NCBI GenBank assembly: GCA_023807065.1
Contig: JAJJLU010003474.1
Span: 1-64,000, forward strand
Direction of reading: 5' to 3'
DNA: 64,000 nt
Origin: Isotricha intestinalis
Taxonomy: Eukaryota > Ciliophora > Litostomatea > Vestibuliferida > Isotrichidae
Under the pieces are notes generated by a model that was not told the DNA's origin, did not search any database, and was given only the letters and a program-made list of their open reading frames with translations. A program made the translations under genes and the position numbers. Shown in pieces: positions 6,647 through 17,130 of this stretch; position 1 is the stretch's first letter; every line of letters begins with the position of its first letter.

Positions 6647-9616
6647 ATGGAAGTATCAAGAGTAAATTTTACTCAAACCCAACCAAAATCTCCAAAAGAA
6701 ATATTAAAACTAGAAAACAACTTTAATATAAGTGTAGCAAGTTTAGGAGATATATATTCTCCATTTTTAAAAAGTCAAAAAGAAATAGATTACAACACAA
6801 TAAATTTTGAAGAAGAAAAATCAAATATTAAAAGACCAAAAAGTTCGTTTTCAAAAAGAGAAAATTTGAAAAATAAAAATGCAAAAATAACAGAAATAAA
6901 TTTAAATTTCCCTGAAAAAGAAAAAGGAAATATATTTAAAAAGAAAGAATATGATATTAACTCAGATCCAGCTCAAAAAAATAGGAATATAAAAATAAAT
7001 TATTTAAAAAATATAGAATTACCAGAATCAAAGAAATTTTCTCAAGTAGTTCAAGGATTAATAAATCCAGTAAAAAGTTCATTTTCATTGAAAAAAATAA
7101 CAGAAACAAATATAAAGAATCATGAAAAAGAAATGAAACAAGTAATATTATATCCAGATAAAGTAAATATATACAGAAGTGAATTAACACCAATTATTCC
7201 AGGTCAGTTAAGAAGAAGCAATGAAAATATAAATAATAGTAATATTAATCAAAATAGTAAAAATAATTTAATTTTAATTGGACAAGGTTTTGATCCTAGA
7301 AAAGAAAATAAAGATAATCATGTTTCTTTTGAAAAACCTAATTTTAGTAATTTAAAAAAAAATGAAGTTTCTTCTGCTCATGCTAGAAAAACTTTAAATA
7401 CTAGTGAAAAATTTTTTAGTTCTATTGATGACTATTTTATTTCTAATAGTATGAAAATTCCTTCTAAAAAAAAAATAGATGAAATTGCTAAAGAAGCTTC
7501 TCAATTAGAAAAAGCTTTAATTAAATTTGAAGATGAATTAACAGGGAAAAAAAAAAAGAAAATTAAAAAATTTGAAGTTCAATATGAAAGAAAATTAAGA
7601 GAAAAAGGTAAAAAAAGATTAGATGAAAAAAATAAAAATCATCCTAAAATTTATCCTGAAATTGATGGTGAATATCAAAAAAATATTCAAGAAAAATTAT
7701 CAAGTTTACAAATAGAATTAAGACAATTATTTGATCAAATTATTCAAGAAAAAGGAAAAGGAGGTGATATTGAAAAATTAAAAAAAAATATTACAAGAGC
7801 AAAAGAAATAACTAAATTAATTCATCATTTATCTGATGATGTTAAAAGAGGTGAAAAAGCATTAAAAGAAAGTATGAAAAAAAAAAAAAAATCTTCTTCT
7901 CCTTCAATTAGAAAAAAAGTTGATAATACTATTATTACTAATAATAATAATTCTATGGAAAATACATTTAATCCAAGTCAAAGTATTGATATGGGAAATG
8001 TAAATAATATAAACAATACAAATTTAAATAATAATAATCCTATTAAAAATAATTTATATAATACTACTAATACTTTTAATCCTATTGTTGAAGATGTTAA
8101 TGAAAGTAATTCTAATTTACAAAGTAAGCCTAATTTTCCTCAATCTCAAAATATTTTAAAATCAAGTCAAAATTTCAATCCAATGCAAAGTTTAAGTGGA
8201 AGTCAAAATAATTTTAATTCTATAATGAATAATACTCAAACTAGTAATTATTCAATTCAAAATAATGTTAATATTCCAAATAATAATGATTTAAGAAATA
8301 CTCAAACAACATTTCCAAATCCAAATTTAAATGCAACTCAAAGTCAAATGACTCAATCAATATATTCAATTCAAAATAATAATATAAATCCATTATCTCA
8401 GAATATAAACCCAAATATAACTCAATTATCACTATCTCAGAATAAATCAAATAATAATATTCCAGAATTTACATTAACAAAAGATTTATATAAAACTCAA
8501 CAATCATACATTCCAAATTCATCAAATATAAATTTAAATACTCAACAATTTAATACAAATTTACCATTAAATCAATCAAATATAACAAATCAATATAAAT
8601 CAAATTTACCAATTAATCAAAATTTCCAAACTGTATCATTAAATAATTCTAATTATAAAATTGATAATAATCAACAAACAATGAAACCAAATAAATCTCA
8701 AAATATGACAATGGAAAAATCAAAAACAGGAAATTTCTCAAAAACTCAAAATTTCAAAGTTCCAGAAATAAATAATCCATTATTATCAACAGGAGTAATC
8801 AATGATTTAACAATGACAATAAATCATTTTCCAGTAAAAACAAATGAATTAAAAGTTGATACAAAAAATTTTATTCAAGATGAAAGATTTAGTGCATTTA
8901 ACGTTCAATTTCCAGTTAAATATTATTATCAATTAACAAAAGAAAATGAACCTCCTAAAGAAAAAGATTGGTATATAAGACCTCATCATACAGAAACTTT
9001 TACAAAAAGTGAAAATGCAATTGCAGATGATATTTTAAATACTAAATATATTTCTTATTATTCTCCTAATGATGTTAAAGAAAGTGGAATTAATAAATCA
9101 AGACAAGAAATTTTAGAAGAATTAATTAGTGAAACTCATAATCATATTTTTGAATTACAAAATCAATTAAAAAATCAAGCTAATATTTCAAAAAATGGAA
9201 AAAATTTATATAAGAAATTAGAAAATTTAAAAGAAGAAGTTAAAGAAAATTATGTTCCTGGAAAATTAATAGATGATAAAAAAAATAAATCAAAAAATAT
9301 TTTTAATATATTAAAAGACCCAAAAGATAAATCTTCTTATTCTCAAATGTTTGATAACAATGAATCAGTTCATCAAACAAATTTAACTATTGATGCTTAT
9401 GGAAAAATGTTAGAAGAGTTAAGAAATAAAGAAAGAGATTTATTAATTGAAAAAAGAAAGCAAGAATATGAAAGAATTAGACCTCCTGTGAAAAATTGGT
9501 ATGAATTAAAAGGAGATGATTTTATTAATGAAATGATGAGAAATAAAATGGTTTTAAATGCTGGACCTGAATATTTTGAAAAAATTAATGATTTGGTTAG
9601 GGAAGATTTATATTAA
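6647..9616 (+). CDS. Large Asn/Gln-rich coiled-coil protein, unknown function
   Basis: A 989-residue protein I do not recognise. The N-terminal quarter has scattered basic and Ser-rich segments. Residues about 280-430 are strongly Lys/Glu-rich and predicted coiled coil. Residues about 430-720 are almost entirely Asn, Gln, Ser and Thr with repeated QN, NNN and SQN motifs, resembling a prion-like or condensate-prone region. The last 250 residues are less repetitive and probably the conserved part, with KEKDWYIRPHHTETFTKSEN, a helical segment around ILEELISETHNHIFELQ, and a C-terminal block RPPVKNWYELKGDDF. The Trp-containing motifs suggest a scaffolding or cytoskeletal protein, but no family can be named. 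No signal peptide or membrane segment. Confidence 0.75.
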   Translation: MEVSRVNFTQTQPKSPKEILKLENNFNISVASLGDIYSPFLKSQKEIDYNTINFEEEKSNIKRPKSSFSKRENLKNKNAKITEINLNFPEKEKGNIFKKKEYDINSDPAQKNRNIKINYLKNIELPESKKFSQVVQGLINPVKSSFSLKKITETNIKNHEKEMKQVILYPDKVNIYRSELTPIIPGQLRRSNENINNSNINQNSKNNLILIGQGFDPRKENKDNHVSFEKPNFSNLKKNEVSSAHARKTLNTSEKFFSSIDDYFISNSMKIPSKKKIDEIAKEASQLEKALIKFEDELTGKKKKKIKKFEVQYERKLREKGKKRLDEKNKNHPKIYPEIDGEYQKNIQEKLSSLQIELRQLFDQIIQEKGKGGDIEKLKKNITRAKEITKLIHHLSDDVKRGEKALKESMKKKKKSSSPSIRKKVDNTIITNNNNSMENTFNPSQSIDMGNVNNINNTNLNNNNPIKNNLYNTTNTFNPIVEDVNESNSNLQSKPNFPQSQNILKSSQNFNPMQSLSGSQNNFNSIMNNTQTSNYSIQNNVNIPNNNDLRNTQTTFPNPNLNATQSQMTQSIYSIQNNNINPLSQNINPNITQLSLSQNKSNNNIPEFTLTKDLYKTQQSYIPNSSNINLNTQQFNTNLPLNQSNITNQYKSNLPINQNFQTVSLNNSNYKIDNNQQTMKPNKSQNMTMEKSKTGNFSKTQNFKVPEINNPLLSTGVINDLTMTINHFPVKTNELKVDTKNFIQDERFSAFNVQFPVKYYYQLTKENEPPKEKDWYIRPHHTETFTKSENAIADDILNTKYISYYSPNDVKESGINKSRQEILEELISETHNHIFELQNQLKNQANISKNGKNLYKKLENLKEEVKENYVPGKLIDDKKNKSKNIFNILKDPKDKSSYSQMFDNNESVHQTNLTIDAYGKMLEELRNKERDLLIEKRKQEYERIRPPVKNWYELKGDDFINEMMRNKMVLNAGPEYFEKINDLVREDLY

Positions 9617-9778
9617 TTTTAAATTTTTTTTTGACATTTTTAAAGAGATTAATATTTAAAATTTTTTAATTTTTATTTTTTTTTTCGTTGTTTTATTGTA
9701 TTTTTATTTTTTTTAGATTTCATTTATTTATTAAAAAATTAAAGGAATTAAGTTTAATAATTTAATTTTTGAAAAAAA

Positions 9779-10363
9779 ATGTTAAAAATTACAAAAGATG
9801 AAATATCAAATAAAGAAATATATAATGTAATAAGTAATTATGTTACATGTAAAATTTGTAAATCAATAGTTCAAGACGCATCTCTTTGTACAAAATGTGG
9901 TTATTTAGCATGTTTTAATTGTATTAAAAATTATATTAAAAATAATTCAAATAAAACTCCATGTAAATGTAATCAAAATTTTATTTTAAGTTCATTAATA
10001 ATTAAATCAATAAATAAATTATTATTTAAATGTCATAATGGATGTGGAAAAGATAATTTAAAATTTAATGATTTAAAAGAACATTATGAACAACTTTGTG
10101 AAAAAATTCCTTATAATGAATTATATTCAAAATTACAAGATAAATATAATGAAATAGAAAAAATTATAAATGAAATAAAAGCAAGTAATCAATCAGATTC
10201 TATTGTTAATTCTGCTTATCATAAACATCCTTTAACTTTATGTTCAATAGGAAGAAATTGGATTTGTAATAATTGTAATATGGATTATAAGAGTAATGTT
10301 ATGACTTATTATTGTTCTGTTTGTGATTTTTCTTTATGTCGAAGATGTAAACTTGGAATATAA
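9779..10363 (+). CDS. RING / TRAF-like zinc-finger protein
   Basis: A 194-residue protein with three zinc-binding regions. Residues 24-68 form a RING-type finger (CKIC, CTKCGYLACFNCI, CKC), a fold usual for E3 ubiquitin ligases. Residues about 80-105 hold a TRAF-type finger (CHNGCG ... HYEQLC). A short helix follows (about 108-140). The C terminus (about 146-194) has a C1-like or DC1-like finger: HKHPLTLC, WICNNC, YYCSVCDFSLCRRC. This RING-TRAF-coil order suggests an E3 ligase or an adaptor binding a partner through the C-terminal finger; substrate unknown. The ATG at 9779 is preceded by an A-run; no intron seen. Confidence 0.75.
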   Translation: MLKITKDEISNKEIYNVISNYVTCKICKSIVQDASLCTKCGYLACFNCIKNYIKNNSNKTPCKCNQNFILSSLIIKSINKLLFKCHNGCGKDNLKFNDLKEHYEQLCEKIPYNELYSKLQDKYNEIEKIINEIKASNQSDSIVNSAYHKHPLTLCSIGRNWICNNCNMDYKSNVMTYYCSVCDFSLCRRCKLGI

Positions 10364-10484
10364 TTTTATTAAAAAAAAATTAATTAATATTGTTTTTTTC
10401 AATTACATAAAATATTATTGTTTAAAATTTAAAAAAAAAAAATAAAAAAATATATTAAAAAATATATAAAAAATATATAAAAAA

Positions 10485-11015
10485 ATGTATTCATTAATAA
10501 TAATATTACTTTATTTAAAGAAATTAAATTTTCAAACATGTGGAGTAAAAGATCCAAAATCATTTTTGGACTGTGAAAAATCATCAAGTAAAAATTCAAT
10601 ATGTTGTTTCGCTCATGTAAGTTTAATGGATAAAGAGGAAACATTATGTGTATTAGTTCCAAAGAGTCAAATATTTATAACACCATTTGTAAGTTCAATG
10701 GATATAGGATTATCACCAGATAATATTGCAGTTGAATTAGATTGTGGTTTTCATCCTAATGATATTCCCCAAAATCAATCTTATAGTGTTTGTGGTGTTA
10801 ATCCACAAAATGAAAATGATTGTTTTAGTAATTCTATTGAAAATGCTTCTTGTTGTTTTATTAGTAATCCTGATAATAATTCTGTTTGCCTTCTTAATAA
10901 TGGTCTTTATAAAAAAAATGATACTTATTTTGGAATTAGAATCACTTGTAATTCTTTTTTTTTCAATCAAAGTTTTTATTTTCTTTTCTTTATTATTTTT
11001 ATTGTTTTTATTTAG
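10485..11015 (+). CDS. Small two-repeat Cys-rich surface protein, likely GPI-anchored
   Basis: A 176-residue protein with an N-terminal hydrophobic signal (1-18) and a purely hydrophobic C-terminal tail (about 160-176) ending at the stop codon with no basic residues. That layout fits a GPI attachment signal better than a transmembrane anchor. The mature part is a tandem duplication: Cys-Gly-Val at 19 and again at 103, each followed by a DC spacer and a Cys-Cys-Phe motif about 22 residues later, then further Cys positions. Asn-x-Ser/Thr sites (for example in NASCCF) suggest N-glycosylation. No known family. Stop codon TAG. Expression on the cell surface or in cysts is inferred only from architecture. 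Confidence 0.7.
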   Translation: MYSLIIILLYLKKLNFQTCGVKDPKSFLDCEKSSSKNSICCFAHVSLMDKEETLCVLVPKSQIFITPFVSSMDIGLSPDNIAVELDCGFHPNDIPQNQSYSVCGVNPQNENDCFSNSIENASCCFISNPDNNSVCLLNNGLYKKNDTYFGIRITCNSFFFNQSFYFLFFIIFIVFI

Positions 11016-11198
11016 GTTTTTTTTCTTTTTTTTAATTTTTTTATAATTAAATTGGCATAATTTATTTATTTGCAAATTATTTTATAAGAAATTAGAAAAT
11101 ATTGAAATAAAATTAGTTAAAATGAGAATATAATAATAATTAATTGATTTATAGAAAGTTAATAATATTTATACTTTAGAACTTAAATTGAATAATAA

Positions 11199-13169
11199 TT
11201 ATTTTAAAGATTTTTGATAAGTTTTAATTAAATTACTATTAATATTTTCATACCTTTCTAAAATTGTTAAAAAAGTTTCTTTTTTCAAATATTTTTCTTT
11301 TTTATTTCTAGAATTTAAAGGAGAAAAATAAGTATTTCTAATAATTCTATAATTTTTATTAATTAAATAATTTTTTTCATTACAAATATTATTAGTAGAA
11401 TAATTAGTTCTTTTTAGCATAGGAGGTAATTTAATTTTTTTTTTACTTTTTCTTTTACTTAAACCTTCTTTAAGTTTTTGATATTCATTTTCTTCAGATT
11501 TTTTTTTTTTATTATCAAAGGAATTATCATAATCAAATTCATTATCACTATAAATATTTTGTTTTGATTTTTTTAAAGGAGAAGGTTTAAATCTAAAATT
11601 TAAATTTGAAGTTTTTAAAAATCTTTTCATAGAAATATGAGGAATATTAATTATTTTATCAGGGTCTTTTAAAATTATTCCTTTTTTATTAATAAAACCT
11701 TGTTTTCTTAAATAATTTTGTGTAAATGGATTTGTAAAATAACTTTGACAATTTTCATCTAAAAGAGCATTATATTCTTTACTTTTAAATTTACCTAAAT
11801 TTGTACAATCTAAATTAAATCCTTTTTCTTTTCTTTTTATTTTTTTAAATTCTAATAATAATTTTTCTTTATCAATATTATCTTTTTTCTTTTTTTTTAC
11901 TGGGACTACGACATTATAAATATCTAAATCTGTTATATAATTAATTTTATTTTTTGATATTTCTATCATATTTTTAACACTTAAGCAACCAGCATTAATA
12001 CAAGTTAAAAAAGTTTTATTATGTAAAAATCTTGATAGAAAAGCTCCAATAAATATATTTGAATAAAAATTATAATTTTTATTTATTATTTCTTTATTTT
12101 GTTTTTTATTCCCTTTATATATTTCATTACAATTAAATTCTTCTTCATATATACTTCTCATTTTTATTCCTTCTTGTTTATATATTCTTATATTTTCTAA
12201 ATCATTTATTAATATTGTTGTTCTTTCTATATTTTTTCTCTTTTTTTCATTGTCTAAGATTATGTAATCTGAATTTGGTTTTAAATTTTTTTTTATTTTT
12301 TTTATTTCTGTTTCTTTCTTATAAATTCTAAAATAAATCTCATAAAAATTATTTAAAGTATTTCTATCACTTATAATATAATCAGATAAATCTATAATTT
12401 TTTTCAAAGAATTAATTAATTCTGAATCACTTGATTCATTGACACAATCTTTTGAAATATTAGTAATAATTTTTATTTTATTATAATTTAAAATTAATAA
12501 TTTATAAAACAAAGCAATATCATAAGGTGATTCTTCTTCAAAATTCATTAAATCATCAAAATTTGATAAAAAATAATTACTTTTATTAAAATTATAATGT
12601 AATTTATAAAATAAATTTTTTTCTTTTTTTCTTTCCTTTTCTTCAGGAATTTCATTATTTTCAAACATTTGAAAAATTTTACTTTCTATTATTTCATCAC
12701 TTTCATCTTTTAATATTTGAATTCTAAAATTTATTTTAACTGGAATATCATATATTTTATTTTCTATAATAAAAAAATAATTTTTAGCACATATTTTTTC
12801 AATTAATAATTTAACAAATTTTTTTTCTTCTGAAAATTCAATTTTATTTAAAAGAATTAATTCAACAAATATTTTTTCTTTAAAAGCTCTATTAATAAAT
12901 AATAACATATTAGTAAATTTATCTTGTGAAGAAAGAGAAATATAATCAAAATAATTAATATTTGGTTTTTCATTTTCTTCTTCATTTTTTTCTTCATTAT
13001 TATCATTTGTCTTTTTTTCTTTTTCTTCAGGATAAAATAAATTTTTTAAATCTTCAACTTTATTATATTCAGAAATATCAAATTTAAAATATTCTACTTC
13101 ATATTTTCTTAAAGTTAAATTTAAATCAATATCTAATTTTCCAATAGCACATAAATTTGAAGTTAACAT
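11199..13169 (-). CDS. Unknown protein, possibly degenerate PfkB-like kinase fold
   Basis: A 656-residue protein. The N-terminal 430 residues have alternating strands and helices, and one segment (NIFIGAFLSRFLHNKTFLTC, followed by INAGCLSVKN) recalls the C-terminal substrate/ATP-site helix of PfkB sugar kinases, where GAGDAF is expected. Here the Gly-Ala-Gly-Asp is largely lost, so any enzyme activity is doubtful and the relationship is only a suggestion. Residues about 430-656 are Lys-rich and low complexity apart from a conserved-looking patch around NYLRKQGFINKKGIILKDPD. An acidic linker lies at about 50-70. The start ATG is only 58 bases from the divergent gene to the right, implying a shared promoter. 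Confidence 0.7.
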   Translation of the reverse strand: MLTSNLCAIGKLDIDLNLTLRKYEVEYFKFDISEYNKVEDLKNLFYPEEKEKKTNDNNEEKNEEENEKPNINYFDYISLSSQDKFTNMLLFINRAFKEKIFVELILLNKIEFSEEKKFVKLLIEKICAKNYFFIIENKIYDIPVKINFRIQILKDESDEIIESKIFQMFENNEIPEEKERKKEKNLFYKLHYNFNKSNYFLSNFDDLMNFEEESPYDIALFYKLLILNYNKIKIITNISKDCVNESSDSELINSLKKIIDLSDYIISDRNTLNNFYEIYFRIYKKETEIKKIKKNLKPNSDYIILDNEKKRKNIERTTILINDLENIRIYKQEGIKMRSIYEEEFNCNEIYKGNKKQNKEIINKNYNFYSNIFIGAFLSRFLHNKTFLTCINAGCLSVKNMIEISKNKINYITDLDIYNVVVPVKKKKKDNIDKEKLLLEFKKIKRKEKGFNLDCTNLGKFKSKEYNALLDENCQSYFTNPFTQNYLRKQGFINKKGIILKDPDKIINIPHISMKRFLKTSNLNFRFKPSPLKKSKQNIYSDNEFDYDNSFDNKKKKSEENEYQKLKEGLSKRKSKKKIKLPPMLKRTNYSTNNICNEKNYLINKNYRIIRNTYFSPLNSRNKKEKYLKKETFLTILERYENINSNLIKTYQKSLK

Positions 13170-13227
13170 ATTAAAAAATAATTCGAATTTTTATAAAGTA
13201 TTTTTTTTGAAAAAATAAATTAAAAAA
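13170..13227. promoter_or_regulatory. 58-bp bidirectional promoter region
   Basis: Only 58 bases separate the ATG of the minus-strand gene ending upstream at 13169 and the ATG at 13228. Both 5' leaders and both promoters must fit here or overlap coding DNA. The sequence is nearly all A/T with homopolymer runs and no recognisable box. Confidence 0.5.
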
Positions 13228-14928
13228 ATGAATATTAAATGTAATGAAACAGAAAATTTAAAAATAGTTTCAAAATATTATAATGAAATTATAAATGTAA
13301 AAGTAAATTTAATAAATTATCTAAATTATTATAATAATAAAACAAAAGACTATTTAAAAGAATTAATATATTTACAAAAAAAATATGCAAATAATTTACA
13401 AAAATATGAAAATAATAAAGATTGTGATATATCAGATTTATTTAGATTAACAAAACAAATTCCAGGTTTAATAAAAGAAAAAATAGGAGCTTTGACTTTT
13501 TTAACAGATTTTTTAACAAAATCAATAAATGAAGTAAATATTCGTTTTGAAGAAAATAATCATATAATAAAAACAATAGAACAAGATTATAAAGATTTAT
13601 TTTCAGATTTAGAAAATAAAAATAAAAATATAGAATTATTAAAAAACCGATTTTATTCAAAAGCAAAAGAAACAGAAAATTTATTAATAGATAATCAAAA
13701 AAGAAAAAAAATTATTAAATTAAATCATTTAAAAGATTTAAATATGATAAAAGAAATAATAAATAAAAAGCAAAAATTAATAGATGAATCAATTATAGAA
13801 ATGCAAAATGCAGAAGAAAAATATACAAAATCACTTCCAAATATAAATAATATAGAACAATCATTTATATCTTCAATTGAAAGTTTTAAAAATACTAAAA
13901 TTGTTATTTTATGTTCTAATGCAGATATATTAAAAGATGCTATTCAAAATTTTTTAATTCATTTTCAAAATTATTCAAAGATGAGTTGTGTTTCTCAAGA
14001 TGTTGAATTAAGAGAAATTGCAGAATTAAAATTAGGAAATCTATTTAATGAAAAAATTGAAAAAAATAAAATTATAAGTAAACCTTTTATGAAAACTAAA
14101 TTAGAACCATATAAAATGTTTTTACTTGAAAAACATAAACAACAACTTTTCTCTTCTGATTTATATAAAGATTTATCTTCAATTGAAATTGATGATAATG
14201 ATATTTATGAAATTGCAAATATAATTTATAGTAATTTAACTTTAAAAAATCCTAATTATAATCTTAAAATAGAAAAAGAAAAAGTAATTACTAATAAAAT
14301 TGCAAATAAAATTTTAGCTTTTTCAAATAAAGAAATTAATCTTGATTTACCTAATGATGATGAATTAATTCAAATAAATAAATTAATGGAAAGTAAATAT
14401 AATAGAGAAATATTTATTCAGAAATTAAATGAATTTAGAAATCAAGGAATTTTTCTTATTCCCGAAAAAAATTTTAATATTATTGCACAAATATTTAATT
14501 CAATGTTAAATAAAGTTATCGATGATTCTGATTTTAATTGTGCTAAAAATTGTATTATTTTATCTCAAACTTATTATATGAATAATAATAATGATAAAAG
14601 TAAAATATTTTTACAATCTAAAATAAAGAATAATAATTTATTTAAATCAAAATTATTTTGGGATGATTTTACTTTATATACTATACAAGTTGGAATTACT
14701 GAATCTATTAATAATAATATATGTGACAAATCTATTTACACTGATGATATTCAAAAATTCGATAAAATTATTTTTGCACAATTAATTCCTTTAGCAGATA
14801 ATATGATTGAATTTGGTTTAGATAAAGAAATAATTAAAGAATTAATCAATCCTAAAATAGAATATTATCAACTATCTGAAGAATCCAAAAATTTAATTTG
14901 GGATTTGTTGGACCGTAAAAAAATATAA
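13228..14928 (+). CDS. F-BAR-like protein with KIAA0513/SBF2-like domain
   Basis: A 566-residue protein. Residues 1-260 are long helices typical of an F-BAR (FCH) membrane-bending dimer: an N-terminal FCH-like block around YLKELIYLQKKYANNLQKYE, then extended Lys/Glu-rich helices. Residues about 395-566 match the KIAA0513/SBF2-type domain found in some Rab regulators (myotubularin-related DENN proteins): FNSMLNKVIDDSDFNCAKNC, IILSQTYYM, a later SKLFWDDFT. The combination points to a protein acting at curved membranes in endocytosis or vesicle traffic. No SH3 domain is present. The ATG at 13228 opens directly beside the divergent neighbour. Domain calls are from motif reading, not a profile search. 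Confidence 0.72.
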   Translation: MNIKCNETENLKIVSKYYNEIINVKVNLINYLNYYNNKTKDYLKELIYLQKKYANNLQKYENNKDCDISDLFRLTKQIPGLIKEKIGALTFLTDFLTKSINEVNIRFEENNHIIKTIEQDYKDLFSDLENKNKNIELLKNRFYSKAKETENLLIDNQKRKKIIKLNHLKDLNMIKEIINKKQKLIDESIIEMQNAEEKYTKSLPNINNIEQSFISSIESFKNTKIVILCSNADILKDAIQNFLIHFQNYSKMSCVSQDVELREIAELKLGNLFNEKIEKNKIISKPFMKTKLEPYKMFLLEKHKQQLFSSDLYKDLSSIEIDDNDIYEIANIIYSNLTLKNPNYNLKIEKEKVITNKIANKILAFSNKEINLDLPNDDELIQINKLMESKYNREIFIQKLNEFRNQGIFLIPEKNFNIIAQIFNSMLNKVIDDSDFNCAKNCIILSQTYYMNNNNDKSKIFLQSKIKNNNLFKSKLFWDDFTLYTIQVGITESINNNICDKSIYTDDIQKFDKIIFAQLIPLADNMIEFGLDKEIIKELINPKIEYYQLSEESKNLIWDLLDRKKI

Positions 14929-15056
14929 AAAAAACTTAAAAAATAATAAAATTAAGGGATATAAATAATATATAAATAGTATGAAAAAAAATTCTTAAAA
15001 AATTCATTCATATATTTAATTATAAGATATATTTATATAAAATAAAATTTAAAAAC

Positions 15057-17023
15057 TTAACCAAACCAAGGAGCAAAAGTTTCTTTATTTTCTTCATTAT
15101 CTTCTTCTCTTTCTTTCATTTCTAAATAAGAAGCAATAAAAGTACCTAAAGCAATCATAAGAATAATAACAATGATTAACTGATATAAATATTTAGTAGG
15201 TTTAACAACTAAATCAACTTTCCAATTGGTATTATCTTTTCCATTAATATTAGTATGAAAAATAACCAATTGTGAATTAGGAATAACAGGAGTGTAAATT
15301 TTATTATTATCACTACTTTTATATTTATTCCCTGAAATTATTTGAAAATTTTCAATATAATTATTTGATCTTCCTATTCCAAGATAAGCAAAAGGTAAAT
15401 TTAATGAAGAAACTGTATTTTGAGGAAATTGAATTGATAAATCCATTCTTCTTGTTCCATCTATATTTGTTGTTATAAATCTTTGAGTTGAACCATATTC
15501 ACAACAATAAAAACAATTTGAATTAAATAATAATATACTTTTTATTGTGTATGTATCATATAAATTTTGATTATATAAACCTAATGAATCTATATTTGAA
15601 TCTATTAATATTATATCCATTTTACCATTATCTTCAAAATCAAAAAATGAAACTGAAATTGTGTTTGAATATTCTTCAAATGAATATATTTCACTATTTG
15701 AAAATGTTCTTCTTTGATCTCCTTTATAATTGTCATCGTATAATATTTTTTGATTAAGAAATATTATTGGTAAATTATTATTTGTTGATTTATTTTTTAA
15801 TATTGTAATAAAATCAGGATAAGAATCTTGATTAATATCAATAAATTTTAAAAACAAAGGAAAATAATCATTATCATAAAAAGTAAATTGATCATTATTA
15901 TAAATAGTAATAGTAGCAATATTATTATTATTAATTCCAATATAAAAATCATCAAACACTTTATTTATATTAGAATTATCATTTATTGAAATAGGTTTAT
16001 GATCATTACAATAATCAGAAGTCCAAGTATATGACATTGAAATAATATTATAAGCAATTAATATTTTTGGAGGAGAACTTTCTTTAATAGGAAAAACAAT
16101 ATCAATTAAAGAATTTCTATCTACATCAACTAATGAAGGTAAACCTAAAGAATTATCTAATTCATATATATTTTTTTTACTTAAACAATATTTTATATTT
16201 TTATCCTCAAATACTCCTTTCCATATTTCTAATACATTTTTTTTTATTTTTCCATCATATGATATTATTATTATATCATTTAAACAATCTCCATCAATAT
16301 CAATAAATCCATTTGAATTTGGTGATGCAAAAGGATAATTATTATATATTAAATTCCCATCACAAATATTATTATTTGAAGATAAATAATTTGAAAAATA
16401 TTCAATATTTATATTTCCAGATGAATCAAATGATATTACTTTTCTTTTCTTTTCTGATTTATCATAATATATTACTTTTAATTTCCTATCATTTCCAATT
16501 GCTGCTGTCAAAACATTTTTATCTGAATCTTCTATAATATATTTCTTTTCATATTTATTTGATATGGTATTAAATAAATATATATATGTTGTATAAGTAC
16601 TTGATTTTATTTCTTTAATTGTAATTACATAATCTAAATAAGAATTAAAATTTAAATCATTTGCTAAAAAATTTATTATTTCTGTATTTTCAAAAGAAAG
16701 ATTTTCTGTTCCATTTATTCTTGATAATTGAAAAAATCCTTTTTCTTCATTATATATATAATATGATATTGTTGTTATTGTTCCTTCTTTACAAGCTGCA
16801 ATTATATCTATACTATATATTATTTAAATTTATTATTTTACTATTTATCATTATTTATATCAGTATAATATAAAGGTTTACAATTTTGAGATAAACCCAA
16901 ATTAAAACTTTGAAAACCTTTTTTTTTATTTGGTATATCCTTAATTGAATCATATATATTTAACACATTATTAACAAAAGAAAAAATAATTAAAACCCGA
17001 AAAATTAATTTTCTTTTATTCAT
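15057..17023 (-). CDS. ITFG1/LINKIN (TIP) homologue, one 29-nt intron
   Basis: Two exons: 17023-16842 and 16812-15057, giving 645 residues. ITFG1/LINKIN proteins are type I membrane proteins with an FG-GAP beta-propeller, linked in animals to cell adhesion. The start MNKRKLIFRVLIIFSFV is a signal peptide. Several Ca-binding FG-GAP loops are visible: DINNDKYIDI (rebuilt exactly across the splice), DIDGDCLNDI, DVDRNSLIDI, DINQDSYPDF and DFEDNGKMDI. The family hallmark near the C terminus, YLGIGRSNNYIENF, is present (animal proteins read GLGRTNNYVENL). A single transmembrane helix around LIIVIILMIALGTFIASYL precedes an acidic cytosolic tail. Length and domain order equal the family's usual form, so the gene appears intact. 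Confidence 0.88.
16813..16841 (-). other. 29-nt intron in ITFG1-like gene
   Basis: GT-AG intron (5' GTAAAA, 3' ATATAG on the minus strand). Removing it joins GATAAATA to TATAGATATAATT and restores a full FG-GAP calcium loop. Read through, the frame stops at once. Confidence 0.93.
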
Positions 17024-17130
17024 GAATTAAAAAAAAATATAAAAAAACAAATAAAAACAAAAAAAAAATAAACTAAAAATTAAAAAATAATAAGAAAATA
17101 AATAAATGAAATAAATAAATAAAACAATCA
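17024..17130. promoter_or_regulatory. 107-bp divergent promoter region
   Basis: Intergenic DNA between the ATG of the ITFG1-like gene (minus) and the ATG of the ankyrin gene (plus). A-rich on the plus strand with repeated AATAAAT-like words and no GC-containing motif. It presumably drives both genes. Confidence 0.45.
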
